DNA of 64,000 nt. Origin: Litchfieldella rifensis. GTDB lineage: Bacteria > Pseudomonadota > Gammaproteobacteria > Pseudomonadales > Halomonadaceae. Shown here one piece after another: positions 49,406-58,464 of the stretch; position 1 is the stretch's first letter; each line of letters begins with the position of its first letter. A program made the translations under genes and the position numbers. The stretch spans positions 1 to 64,000 of the forward strand of contig NZ_JBHRUG010000023.1 in NCBI RefSeq assembly GCF_042646605.1, written 5' to 3'. The notes below the pieces were generated by a model. The model was not told where the DNA came from. It saw nothing but the letters and a program-made list of their open reading frames with translations, and did not search any database.

Positions 49406-52267
49406 ATGGACAGGATCCTGGTCAGGGGTGCCCGCACCCACAACCTCAAGCAAATCGATGTCGAACTGCCACGCGACAAGCTGATCGTGGTCACCGGTCT
49501 ATCGGGCTCCGGCAAGTCGTCCCTGGCCTTCGACACCCTGTACGCTGAAGGGCAGCGTCGCTACGTGGAGTCGCTGTCGACCTATGCCCGCCAGTTCCTG
49601 TCGATGATGGAAAAGCCCGACGTCGACCATATCGAAGGCCTGTCACCGGCGATCTCCATCGAGCAGAAGTCCACCTCCCACAATCCGCGCTCCACCGTGG
49701 GTACCATCACCGAGATCTACGACTACCTGCGCCTACTGTTCGCTCGTGCCGGCACCCCGCGCTGTCCGGAGCACGGCGAGGATCTCGAGGCACAGACCAT
49801 CTCGCAGATGGTCGACCAGGTCCTGGCGCTGCCGGAGGGCAGCAAGCTGATGCTGCTGGCCCCGGTGATCACGGGTCGCAAGGGCGAGCATCTGCAACTG
49901 CTCAGCGAACTGCGGGCCCAAGGCTTCGTGCGCGCCCTGATCGACGGCCAGGTCCTTGAACTCGACGACATCGCCCCCCTGGACAAGAACAGAAAACACG
50001 ACATCAGCGTGGTGGTGGACCGCATCAAGGTCCGTGACGGTCTCGCGCAACGCCTGGCGGAATCCTTCGAGACGGCTCTGGGCCTGGCCGACGGCATCGC
50101 CATCGTCCACTTCATGGACGGCGAGCACGATGACATCACCTTCTCGGCGCGTTTCGCCTGCCCGGTATGCGGTTACTCCATCGCCGAACTCGAACCGCGG
50201 ATGTTCTCGTTCAACAACCCGGCTGGCGCATGCCCGACCTGCGATGGCCTGGGGGTACAGCAATTCTTCGACCCCGACAAGTTGATCAGCCATCCCGAAC
50301 TGTCGCTGGCCGAAGGAGTGATCAAGGGCTGGGACCGGCGCAGCGTCTATTATTTCAATCAGTTGCAGGCAGTGGCCGAGCATTATCGCTTCGCCCTGGA
50401 AACGCCCTGGCAGGACCTGGCGCGTCACGAGCGCGAGATCATCCTGCATGGCAGCGGCGACGACCATATCGCCTTCAGCTACATCAATGACCGTGGCCGC
50501 AAGGTTACCCGCGAGCACCCTTTCGAGGGCGTCCTGCCCAACATGCAGCGCCGCTACCGCGAGACCGAATCCAACATGGTGCGCGAGGACCTGGCCCGCT
50601 ACCTCGCCGTACAGTCCTGCCCGACCTGCCATGGCAGCCGGTTGCGCAAGGAGTCGCGGCATGTCTATATCGACGAGCGCACCCTACCCGACATCGTGCG
50701 CTTACCCATTGGCGATGCCTGGCACTACTTCAAGGCGTTGGCGCTACCCGGGCGCAAGGGCGAGATCGCCGTCAAGATCATCAACGAAATCCAGGCACGC
50801 CTGGAATTCCTGGTCAATGTCGGCCTCGACTACCTCAACCTGGAACGCAGCGCCGAGACCCTGTCCGGCGGCGAGGCGCAGCGCATCCGCCTGGCCAGCC
50901 AGATCGGTGCCGGCCTGGTCGGGGTGATGTATATCCTCGACGAGCCGTCCATCGGCCTGCACCAGCGCGACAACGACCGGCTTCTCAAGACGCTGGTTCA
51001 CCTGCGCGACCTCGGCAACACCGTGATCGTCGTCGAGCACGACGAGGAAGCCATCATGTCCGCCGACCACGTGCTGGACATCGGGCCCGGGGCCGGCGTC
51101 CATGGTGGCCGTGTGGTCGCCCAGGGCACCCCGGAGCAGATTCGGGCCTCTTCCCACTCGCTCACCGGTCAGTATCTGGCCGGCACCCGGCGTATCGAGG
51201 TACCGCCATGGCGCATCCCTGGCAACCCCGAGAAGGCCTTGCGTCTCACCGGTGCCAGGGGCAACAACCTGCGCAACGTGACCCTGGATCTGCCGTTGGG
51301 CCTGTTCATTTGCGTGACCGGGGTCTCCGGCTCCGGCAAGTCGACGCTGATCAACTCGACCCTGATGCCGATCGCCGCCCGTGAGCTCAACAAGGCCACC
51401 ACCCTGACCCCGGCGCCCTTCGATACCATCGAGGGGCTCGAGCAGCTCGACAAGATCATCGACATCGACCAGAGCCCCATCGGCCGCACGCCGCGTTCCA
51501 ACCCGGCCACCTATACCGGCATCTTCACGCCGATCCGCGAGCTGTTCGCCGGCACTCAGGAAGCCCGCTCCCGCGGCTACAAACCCGGTCGCTTCTCGTT
51601 CAACGTCAAAGGTGGACGCTGCGAGGCTTGCCAGGGCGAAGGCATGATCAAGGTCGAGATGCACTTTCTGCCGGATATCTATGTGCCCTGCGACGTGTGC
51701 AAGGGCAAACGCTACAACCGCGAGACCCTGGAGATCCAGTACAAGGGCAAGAGCATCCACGAAGTGCTGGAGATGACCGTGGAAGAGGCCCTGGAATTCT
51801 TCAGCCCGGTCCCCGCCATTGCCCGGCGTCTGCAGACACTGATGGACGTGGGGCTGTCCTATATCCGCCTGGGCCAGAGTGCCACCACCCTGTCCGGCGG
51901 GGAAGCCCAGCGCGTCAAACTGGCTCGCGAGCTGGCCAAGCGCGATACCGGCAAGACCCTGTATATCCTCGACGAACCGACCACCGGCTTGCACTTCGAG
52001 GACATCCGTCAACTGCTGACGGTCCTTCACCGACTACGCGATCACGGCAACACCATCGTGGTCATCGAACACAATCTGGACGTGATCAAGACCGCTGACT
52101 GGCTCATCGACCTGGGCCCCGAGGGCGGTTCCGGCGGCGGACGCATCATCGCCGAAGGCACCCCGGAACAAGTGGCAAGAATGGACACATCGCACACAGG
52201 ACGTTTTCTCAGGCCGCTATTGGAGCGCGCTGAGCACCGCCAGGCGGAACCGGAGGCTACGGCGTAA
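49406..52267 (+). CDS. uvrA: excinuclease ABC subunit A
   Basis: 953 aa (E. coli 940). The damage-recognition ATPase of nucleotide excision repair. First Walker A GLSGSGKSS near 30, second GVSGSGKST near 640. ABC signatures LSGGEAQRIRLA and LSGGEAQRVKLA are present. Zinc modules have CPVCGY...CPTCDG and CEACQGEG...CDVCKG. The ATG at 49406 follows GAGG; a GTG two codons earlier is possible. The stop TAA is itself the first triplet of a heptanucleotide array. Confidence 0.97.
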   Translation: MDRILVRGARTHNLKQIDVELPRDKLIVVTGLSGSGKSSLAFDTLYAEGQRRYVESLSTYARQFLSMMEKPDVDHIEGLSPAISIEQKSTSHNPRSTVGTITEIYDYLRLLFARAGTPRCPEHGEDLEAQTISQMVDQVLALPEGSKLMLLAPVITGRKGEHLQLLSELRAQGFVRALIDGQVLELDDIAPLDKNRKHDISVVVDRIKVRDGLAQRLAESFETALGLADGIAIVHFMDGEHDDITFSARFACPVCGYSIAELEPRMFSFNNPAGACPTCDGLGVQQFFDPDKLISHPELSLAEGVIKGWDRRSVYYFNQLQAVAEHYRFALETPWQDLARHEREIILHGSGDDHIAFSYINDRGRKVTREHPFEGVLPNMQRRYRETESNMVREDLARYLAVQSCPTCHGSRLRKESRHVYIDERTLPDIVRLPIGDAWHYFKALALPGRKGEIAVKIINEIQARLEFLVNVGLDYLNLERSAETLSGGEAQRIRLASQIGAGLVGVMYILDEPSIGLHQRDNDRLLKTLVHLRDLGNTVIVVEHDEEAIMSADHVLDIGPGAGVHGGRVVAQGTPEQIRASSHSLTGQYLAGTRRIEVPPWRIPGNPEKALRLTGARGNNLRNVTLDLPLGLFICVTGVSGSGKSTLINSTLMPIAARELNKATTLTPAPFDTIEGLEQLDKIIDIDQSPIGRTPRSNPATYTGIFTPIRELFAGTQEARSRGYKPGRFSFNVKGGRCEACQGEGMIKVEMHFLPDIYVPCDVCKGKRYNRETLEIQYKGKSIHEVLEMTVEEALEFFSPVPAIARRLQTLMDVGLSYIRLGQSATTLSGGEAQRVKLARELAKRDTGKTLYILDEPTTGLHFEDIRQLLTVLHRLRDHGNTIVVIEHNLDVIKTADWLIDLGPEGGSGGGRIIAEGTPEQVARMDTSHTGRFLRPLLERAEHRQAEPEATA

Positions 52268-52306
52268 GCTTGTAAGCTGTAAGCTGTAAGCTGTAAGCTG
52301 TAAGCA
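52265..52306 (+). repeat. heptanucleotide tandem array starting at the uvrA stop
   Basis: TAAGCTT is followed by four exact GTAAGCT units (52272-52299) and a further partial GTAAGC. The uvrA stop codon is inside the first unit. It lies between uvrA and its terminator. Confidence 0.9.
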
Positions 52307-52312
52307 GAGCAT

Positions 52313-52347
52313 GAAACCCCGCAGGCCAGGACCTGACGGGGTTTCTT
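52313..52347 (+). terminator. terminator of uvrA
   Basis: Outer stem GAAACCCCG/CGGGGTTTC (52313-52321 / 52337-52345), inner stem CAGG/CCTG with one bulged A, then CTT. The trailing U-run is short. Confidence 0.75.
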
Positions 52348-52349
52348 AT

Positions 52350-52374
52350 GGCTTAGAGCTTAAGGCTTACAGCT
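52350..52374 (-). repeat. degenerate inverted heptanucleotide units beyond the rplQ terminator
   Basis: On the minus strand the units read GTAAGCC, TTAAGCT, CTAAGCC with the same 7-bp period as the array at 52265-52306 but inverted. They lie just downstream of the rplQ terminator in rplQ sense. Confidence 0.65.
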
Positions 52375-52409
52375 AAATAAAAAAACCGGCTCCCAGGGGA
52401 GCCGGTTTT
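52375..52409 (-). terminator. terminator of the alpha operon (after rplQ)
   Basis: A 12-bp stem (AAAACCGGCTCC / GGAGCCGGTTTT) with a 4-nt loop is followed on the minus strand by TTTTATT. It lies 32 bp after rplQ. Confidence 0.9.
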
Positions 52410-52440
52410 GTCTGCCGTGTCGGCGACGCCTGCCCGAGGA

Positions 52441-52827
52441 TCACTCCTCGCCAGCGGCTTCCTCGACGACCGGACGGTCGACCAGTTCGACGTAGGCCAT
52501 GGGGGCGTTGTCGCCGGTGCGGAAACCGCACTTGAGGATACGGACGTAACCGCCCGGACGCTCGACGTAACGCGGACCCAGCTCATTGAAGAGCTTGCCG
52601 ACCGCTTCTTTGGAGCGGGTACGGCTGAAGGCCAGACGACGATTGGCAACGCTGTCCTGCTTGGCCAGGGTGATCAGCGGCTCGATATGACGACGCAGTT
52701 CCTTGGCCTTGGGCAGGGTTGTCTTGATCACTTCGTGCTCGACCAGCGACACGCACATGTTCTTGAACATGGCCTGACGGTGCGAGCTGGTACGATTGAG
52801 GTGACGACCACTCTTACGATGACGCAT
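52441..52827 (-). CDS. rplQ: 50S ribosomal protein L17
   Basis: 128 aa (MRHRKSGRHLNRTSSHRQAM). Sits near the exit-tunnel side of the 50S subunit. Last gene of the alpha operon, 39 bp after rpoA. The usual core is followed by a short acidic C-terminal tail (EEAAGEE). Confidence 0.97.
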   Translation of the reverse strand: MRHRKSGRHLNRTSSHRQAMFKNMCVSLVEHEVIKTTLPKAKELRRHIEPLITLAKQDSVANRRLAFSRTRSKEAVGKLFNELGPRYVERPGGYVRILKCGFRTGDNAPMAYVELVDRPVVEEAAGEE

Positions 52828-52866
52828 GGTTGTGATTCCTTACCAAACTGGGACTCGAGTCGACGC

Positions 52867-53865
52867 TCACGCAGAGGCCTTGTCGTCCTTCAGGCTCGCC
52901 GGCGGCCAATTCTCCAGCCGCATGCCAAGGGACAGACCGCGTGCTGCCAACACGTCCTTGATTTCATTCAGGGACTTCTTGCCGAGATTCGGGGTCTTCA
53001 ACAGCTCCACTTCGGTACGCTGGATCAGATCACCGATGTAGTAGATATTCTCGGCCTTCAGACAGTTGGCACTGCGGACGGTCAACTCGAGATCGTCTAC
53101 GGGGCGCAGCAGGATGGGATCGATATGATCCTCTTCCTCCTCCACTTCCTGTTCCTTGTCGGCTTCCAGGTCGACGAACGCACCCAACTGCTCCTGCAGG
53201 ATGGTGGCGCTGCGCCGGATCGCCTCTTCCGGATCCAGGGTGCCGTCGGTTTCCAGGTCGATGACCAGCTTGTCGAGGTCGGTACGCTGCTCGACACGCG
53301 CCGCTTCGACGGCATAGGAAACACGACGCACGGGGCTGAAGGTCGCATCCAACTGCAGGCGACCAATGGCCCGGGACTCGTCATCCGCACCTTCACGGGT
53401 ATCCGCCGGCTCGTAGCCACGGCCACGGGCGATCTTGAGCTGCATCTTCAGCTCGGCGCCTTCGTTGACGTGAGCGATCACGTGCTCGGGGTTGACGATT
53501 TCCACATCGTGGTCGGTGGCGATATCGCCGGCCGTCACGACACCCGGGCCCTGCTTGTTCAGCGTGAGCACAGCTTCGTCGCGGCTATGCATCTTGATCG
53601 CCACGTCCTTGAGATTCAGGAGGATTTCGATGACGTCTTCCTGGACCCCTTCGATCGCACTGTACTCATGGTCGACTCCCGCGATCTCGGCTTCCACCAC
53701 GGCGCAGCCGGGCATGGAAGAGAGCAGGATGCGACGCAGAGCATTCCCCAGGGTGTGACCGAAGCCGCGCTCGAACGGCTCGAGCACGATCTTCGCGTGG
53801 TGCGCGCTGATCTCTTCGACCTTGATATCGCGAGGACGGAGAAACTCTGTCACTGAACGCTGCAT
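52867..53865 (-). CDS. rpoA: RNA polymerase alpha subunit
   Basis: 332 aa. The N-terminal dimerisation domain assembles beta and beta'. The C-terminal domain (about 250-320, with CLKAENIYYIGDLIQRTEVEL and LNEIKDVLAARGL) binds UP elements and activators. The start at MQRSVTEFLRP (53865) fits the family; the frame to 53949 is spurious. It follows rpsD by 84 bp. Confidence 0.97.
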   Translation of the reverse strand: MQRSVTEFLRPRDIKVEEISAHHAKIVLEPFERGFGHTLGNALRRILLSSMPGCAVVEAEIAGVDHEYSAIEGVQEDVIEILLNLKDVAIKMHSRDEAVLTLNKQGPGVVTAGDIATDHDVEIVNPEHVIAHVNEGAELKMQLKIARGRGYEPADTREGADDESRAIGRLQLDATFSPVRRVSYAVEAARVEQRTDLDKLVIDLETDGTLDPEEAIRRSATILQEQLGAFVDLEADKEQEVEEEEDHIDPILLRPVDDLELTVRSANCLKAENIYYIGDLIQRTEVELLKTPNLGKKSLNEIKDVLAARGLSLGMRLENWPPASLKDDKASA

Positions 53866-53949
53866 TATGAACACCTTTAGGCTGCCAAACGGATACTCGG
53901 TACTCTCCACCGGACCCGGAGGCCGGGCCCGGCATTGCCACGGGGGCAA

Positions 53950-54570
53950 TTACTTCGAGTACAGCTCGACGATCAGGTTTTCGTTGATGTCGGCAGACAA
54001 GTCGCCGCGTTCAGGCAGTGCCTTGAAAGTGCCTTCCATCTTCTTGGAGTCGACGTCGATCCAGGCCACATCGCCACGCTGCGCGGCAATCGCCAGCGCG
54101 GACTGGATGCGGGTCTGGTTCTTGGCCTTCTCACGCACGGCCACCACGTCACCCGGCTTGACCTGATAGGATGCCACGTTGACGGTGCGGCCGTTGACGG
54201 TGATGGCCTTATGGCTCACCAGCTGACGCGCTTCGGAACGCGTGGAGCCAAAGCCCATGCGGTAGACGACATTGTCCAGTCGGGATTCGAGCAGTTGCAG
54301 CAACAACTCGCCGGTCGCGCCCTTGAGACGGGCTGCTTCCTTGTAGTAGTTGCGGAACTGCTTCTCGAGCACGCCGTAGATGCGACGTACTTTCTGCTTC
54401 TCGCGAAGCTGCAAGCCGTAGTCGGAAAGACGCTGACGGCGCTGGCCGTGCACACCCGGAATCTGCTCGGATTTGCACTTCTTCTCGAAGGGAGTGACAC
54501 CGCTCTTCAGAAAGAGGTCGGTACCTTCACGACGAGACAGTTTGCACTTCGGTCCAATATAACGAGCCAT
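53950..54570 (-). CDS. rpsD: 30S ribosomal protein S4
   Basis: 206 aa, the common length. It nucleates 16S 5'-domain assembly and holds an S4 RNA-binding domain (LLESRLDNVVYRMGFGSTRSEAR). There is no zinc-binding Cys set at the N-terminus (only one Cys, CKLSRREG), so it is the zinc-free type. By analogy with E. coli, S4 may repress the alpha operon at its rpsM leader. Confidence 0.97.
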   Translation of the reverse strand: MARYIGPKCKLSRREGTDLFLKSGVTPFEKKCKSEQIPGVHGQRRQRLSDYGLQLREKQKVRRIYGVLEKQFRNYYKEAARLKGATGELLLQLLESRLDNVVYRMGFGSTRSEARQLVSHKAITVNGRTVNVASYQVKPGDVVAVREKAKNQTRIQSALAIAAQRGDVAWIDVDSKKMEGTFKALPERGDLSADINENLIVELYSK

Positions 54571-54582
54571 GAGTCTGTCTCC

Positions 54583-54969
<387 letters not shown>

Positions 54970-55008
54970 GTTGATGTTTCTTCCTGTCTTGACGCCAGAA
55001 CGTGCGTG

Positions 55009-55365
55009 TTATTTGCGAATCGGCTTGCGCGGGCCCTTGCGGGTACGCGCATTGGTCTTGGTGCGCTGACCGCGCAACGGAAGACCACGACGATGACGCA
55101 GACCACGATAGCAACCCAGGTCCATGAGACGCTTGATGTTCAGCGTCACATCACGACGAAGATCGCCCTCAACGGTATATTTGCCGACTTCAGTACGCAG
55201 GGTGTCCAGCTCTTCAGAGGACAGATCCTGAATCTTGGTGGTCGGCGCAATGCCGGAAGCGGCACAGACCTGCTGTGCACGAGTACGGCCAATCCCGAAG
55301 ATATAGGTCAGCGAGATCGCCGCATGCTTGTTGTCCGGGATATTGACGCCTGCAATACGGGCCAT
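55009..55365 (-). CDS. rpsM: 30S ribosomal protein S13
   Basis: 118 aa (MARIAGVNIPDNKHAAISLT). Forms intersubunit bridges in the 30S head; the basic C-terminal tail (GPRKPIRK) reaches the P-site tRNA. First gene of the alpha operon, behind its own promoter. Confidence 0.97.
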   Translation of the reverse strand: MARIAGVNIPDNKHAAISLTYIFGIGRTRAQQVCAASGIAPTTKIQDLSSEELDTLRTEVGKYTVEGDLRRDVTLNIKRLMDLGCYRGLRHRRGLPLRGQRTKTNARTRKGPRKPIRK

Positions 55366-55422
55366 CAGCTTACTCCGAAATTTGAGCGGCTTGCTCGATT
55401 GATCAACTACAAAAGGCGCAAC

Positions 55423-55451
55423 AGCATACCCCTTTACCCAGCAAAGGGCAA
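55423..55451 (-). promoter_or_regulatory. candidate alpha-operon promoter between rpmJ and rpsM
   Basis: On the minus strand: -35 TTGCCC (55451-55446), 17-bp spacer, -10 TATGCT (55428-55423), about 58 bp before rpsM. The spacer also forms a CCCTTT/AAAGGG hairpin. It would give rpsM-rplQ a start independent of spc, as in E. coli. Confidence 0.55.
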
Positions 55452-55490
55452 GGGATATGCCGGCACCCGGTTCATGACAGTCGTCAGGAA

Positions 55491-55604
55491 TCAGCCCTGG
55501 CGCTGTTTGTGCCGCGGTTCGGTGCAGATGACGCGTACGGCGCCATTGCGACGAATGATCTTGCAGTTACGGCACATTTTCTTTACGGAAGCTCGAACTT
55601 TCAT
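55491..55604 (-). CDS. rpmJ: 50S ribosomal protein L36 (zinc-binding type)
   Basis: 37 aa: MKVRASVKKMCRNCKIIRRN followed by GAVRVICTEPRHKQRQG. The zinc ligands Cys11, Cys14, Cys27 and His32 are all present (C+ form). GGAGAG precedes the ATG. It is short but unmistakable, in its conserved place after secY. Confidence 0.96.
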   Translation of the reverse strand: MKVRASVKKMCRNCKIIRRNGAVRVICTEPRHKQRQG

Positions 55605-55633
55605 CGTTCTCTCCAAATCGCGTGCGGCGCGCC

Positions 55634-56965
55634 TCAGCGCATGATGCCGCCGCTACCGTAGCCTTTCAGGTTGGACTTCTTCATCACCGACTCGTACTGA
55701 TGCGACATGAGGTGCGACTGCACCTGGGCCATGAAGTCCATGATCACGACCACCACGATCAGCAAGGAGGTACCGCCGAAGAAGAACGGCACGTTCCAGG
55801 CCACGATCAGGAACTGGGGCATCAGGGAAACCGCAGTGATGTACAGGGCACCGAACAGGGTCAGACGGGTCATGACCTTGTCGACATAGCGAGCGGTCTG
55901 CTCGCCAGGCCGAATGCCCGGCAGGAAGGCCCCCGACTTCTTGAGGTTGTCAGCGACATCCTTGGGGTTGAAGACCAGCGCTGTGTAAAAGAAGCAGAAG
56001 AATATCACCGCCGCGCCGAAAAGCAAGATGTACAGTGGCTGTCCCGGGCCGAGAGCCAGGGAGGCCGTCTGCAACCAGCCCAGCCCCTCGCCGGCACCGA
56101 CCCACTGGCCGAGCGACGCGGGGAACAGCAGGATACTGGACGCGAAGATGGCCGGGATGACGCCCGCCATGTTGACCTTCAGCGGCAGATAGCTGCTCTG
56201 TCCAGCATACATCTTGTTACCCACCTGGCGGCGCGGATAGTTCACAGTGATGCGGCGCTGGCCGCGCTCGATGAACACCACGAAAGCCACAGTGGCGATA
56301 CCCAGCACGGAAAGTGCCAGCAGCGGCAGCACATTCCAGGCACCGTCGTTGCGCGCCAGCTCGAAGGACTGGCCGACCGCACCCGGCAGACCCGCGACGA
56401 TCCCCGAGAAGATCAACAGCGAAATGCCGTTGCCGATGCCTTTCTCGGTAATCTGCTCGCCCAACCACATCAGGAACACCGCACCGCACACGAAGGTGAC
56501 CACGGCAGTGAAATAGAAGCTGAAGTCGGCCGTGTAGGCGATACCCTGGCCCGCCAGCCCGACGGACATGCCGACGGCCTGAATGAAGGCCAACAGCACC
56601 GTGCCGTAGCGGGTGTATTGGCTGATCTTGCGGCGACCGGCCTCGCCTTCCTTCTTCAACTGCTCGAGGTGGGGCGAGACCGCCGTCAACAGCTGCATGA
56701 TGATCGACGCCGAGATGTAGGGCATGATGCCCAGGGCGAAGATGCTCATGCGCTCCAGTGCACCGCCCGAGAACATGTTGAACATGCCCAGGATGGTGCC
56801 CTGCTGCTCCCTGAACAAGGCAGCAAGCTGGTCAGGATTGATACCGGGCACGGGGATGTGGGCACCGATGCGGTACACCACGATGGCGAGGAGCACGAAG
56901 CGCAGGCGCGCCCAGAGTTCACCCAGACCGCTGCCCATCGCCGGCATGTTTCCTGACTTAGCCAT
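55634..56965 (-). CDS. secY: preprotein translocase subunit SecY
   Basis: 443 aa with ten membrane segments, the channel of the Sec translocon. Conserved PGINPDQLA, GIMPYISASIIMQLL and RINVNYPRR-type cytosolic loops (here QRRITVNYPRRQVG) are present. It directly abuts the rplO stop. Confidence 0.97.
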   Translation of the reverse strand: MAKSGNMPAMGSGLGELWARLRFVLLAIVVYRIGAHIPVPGINPDQLAALFREQQGTILGMFNMFSGGALERMSIFALGIMPYISASIIMQLLTAVSPHLEQLKKEGEAGRRKISQYTRYGTVLLAFIQAVGMSVGLAGQGIAYTADFSFYFTAVVTFVCGAVFLMWLGEQITEKGIGNGISLLIFSGIVAGLPGAVGQSFELARNDGAWNVLPLLALSVLGIATVAFVVFIERGQRRITVNYPRRQVGNKMYAGQSSYLPLKVNMAGVIPAIFASSILLFPASLGQWVGAGEGLGWLQTASLALGPGQPLYILLFGAAVIFFCFFYTALVFNPKDVADNLKKSGAFLPGIRPGEQTARYVDKVMTRLTLFGALYITAVSLMPQFLIVAWNVPFFFGGTSLLIVVVVIMDFMAQVQSHLMSHQYESVMKKSNLKGYGSGGIMR

Positions 56966-57400
56966 TTAGTCCTCTACCTTGCCACCAGCGGCTTCGATCG
57001 CGGCACGGGCACCCTTGGTGACCTTGAGACCACGGACGGTGACCGCCTTGTTCAGTTCGCCGGAGAGGATCACCTTCGCATACTGCGTGGCGTCCTTGAG
57101 CACGTTGGCCTTCTTCAGGCTCTCCAGGTCGGCGATGTCGCCGTCGACCTTGGCCAGCTCGAACAGGCGCACTTCTTCGCTGACCAGCGACTTCATGGAC
57201 GTGAAGCCGAACTTGGGCAGACGACGCTGCAGCGGCATCTGACCGCCCTCGAAACCGGGCTTCACCGTGCCACCGCTACGCGCTTTCTGACCCTTGTGAC
57301 CACGGCCACCGGTCTTGCCCAGACCGGAGCCGATGCCACGGCCGACGCGCTTCTCGGCGTGCTTGGAGCCCGGTGCCGGGCTCAGGCTATTGAGTTTCAT
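56966..57400 (-). CDS. rplO: 50S ribosomal protein L15
   Basis: 144 aa (E. coli 144). The N-terminal Gly/Arg-rich tail (KRVGRGIGSGLGKTGGRGHK) penetrates 23S rRNA. It ends immediately before secY. Confidence 0.97.
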   Translation of the reverse strand: MKLNSLSPAPGSKHAEKRVGRGIGSGLGKTGGRGHKGQKARSGGTVKPGFEGGQMPLQRRLPKFGFTSMKSLVSEEVRLFELAKVDGDIADLESLKKANVLKDATQYAKVILSGELNKAVTVRGLKVTKGARAAIEAAGGKVED

Positions 57401-57403
57401 GGA

Positions 57404-57586
57404 TTACTCTCCCTCAACACGCACAAGGTAGTTGACCTTGTGGATCATGCCGCGCACGGCGGGGGTGTCTTCCAGTTCGACCGTGTGACCGATACGGCGC
57501 AGACCCAGGCCCTTCATGGTGGCCTTGTGCTTGGCCAGGACGCCGATGGTGCTGCGGATCTGGGTAACCTTGATCGTTGCTGCCAT
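57404..57586 (-). CDS. rpmD: 50S ribosomal protein L30
   Basis: 60 aa (IKVTQIRSTIGVLAKHKATM). A small ferredoxin-like fold in the 50S subunit. Lies 6 bp after rpsE and 3 bp before rplO. Confidence 0.96.
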   Translation of the reverse strand: MAATIKVTQIRSTIGVLAKHKATMKGLGLRRIGHTVELEDTPAVRGMIHKVNYLVRVEGE

Positions 57587-57592
57587 GGTCTC

Positions 57593-58093
57593 TTACCCCG
57601 TGATCGCTTCGACGGACAGGCCGCGCTTGGCGGCGATGTCTTCCGGAGACTGCATGGAGGCAAGACCATTGATGGTCGCGCGCACCACATTCACCGGATT
57701 GGTGGAGCCGTAGCACTTGGCCAGGACGTCATGGACGCCGGCCAGTTCGAGCACGGAGCGCATGGCACCGCCGGCGATGATCCCGGTACCCTCGGAGGCC
57801 GGCTGCATGTACACCTTGGAGGCGCCGTGACGGGCCTTGACCGGGTACTGCAGCGTGCTGCCACTGAGGCTGACCTTGATCATGTTACGACGTGCCTGAT
57901 CCATGGCCTTCTGGATCGCGACCGGCACTTCACGCGCCTTGCCGCGGCCGAAGCCAACGCGACCATTGCCATCGCCGACGACGGTCAGTGCGGTGAAGCC
58001 GAAAATACGACCACCCTTGACCACCTTGGCGACGCGGTTGACCTGCACGAGCTTTTCCTGCAGATCGCCGCCGTTCTGTTCATTCTTCGCCAT
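57593..58093 (-). CDS. rpsE: 30S ribosomal protein S5
   Basis: 166 aa. The N-terminal dsRNA-binding-like domain (VNRVAKVVKGGRIFGFTALT) helps decoding fidelity and mRNA unwinding. The spectinomycin loop region (VVKGGRIFGF) looks wild type. Confidence 0.97.
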   Translation of the reverse strand: MAKNEQNGGDLQEKLVQVNRVAKVVKGGRIFGFTALTVVGDGNGRVGFGRGKAREVPVAIQKAMDQARRNMIKVSLSGSTLQYPVKARHGASKVYMQPASEGTGIIAGGAMRSVLELAGVHDVLAKCYGSTNPVNVVRATINGLASMQSPEDIAAKRGLSVEAITG

Positions 58094-58104
58094 CGTAAAA
58101 CCCT

Positions 58105-58455
58105 TTAGAATTCCAGACCGCCTTCACGTGCGGCATCGGCCAGGGCCTTGACGCGGCCATGGTACTTGAAACCGGCACGATCGAAGGCCACCTGAGTGAT
58201 GCCTGCTTCCTTAGCGCGTTCCGCAATCAGCGCACCCACCTTGGCGGCGGCGTCTGTATTGCCGGTACCGCCCTCGCGCAGAGCCTTGTCCAGCGTAGAA
58301 GCACTGGCCAGGACCTTGCCACCATCCGGCGAGATGATCTGCGCATAGATGTGACGCGGGGTACGGTTGACGCACAGGCGATACACGCCCAGCTCGCGAA
58401 TCTTGGCGCGAGCGCGGCGGGCACGACGGAGACGAGATTCTTTCTTCGCGTTCAT
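58105..58455 (-). CDS. rplR: 50S ribosomal protein L18
   Basis: 116 aa (E. coli 117). Binds 5S rRNA in the central protuberance; the conserved N-terminal KKESRLRRARRARAKI and RLCVNRTPRHIYAQ are present. Confidence 0.97.
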   Translation of the reverse strand: MNAKKESRLRRARRARAKIRELGVYRLCVNRTPRHIYAQIISPDGGKVLASASTLDKALREGGTGNTDAAAKVGALIAERAKEAGITQVAFDRAGFKYHGRVKALADAAREGGLEF

Positions 58456-58464
58456 AACCCTGCC

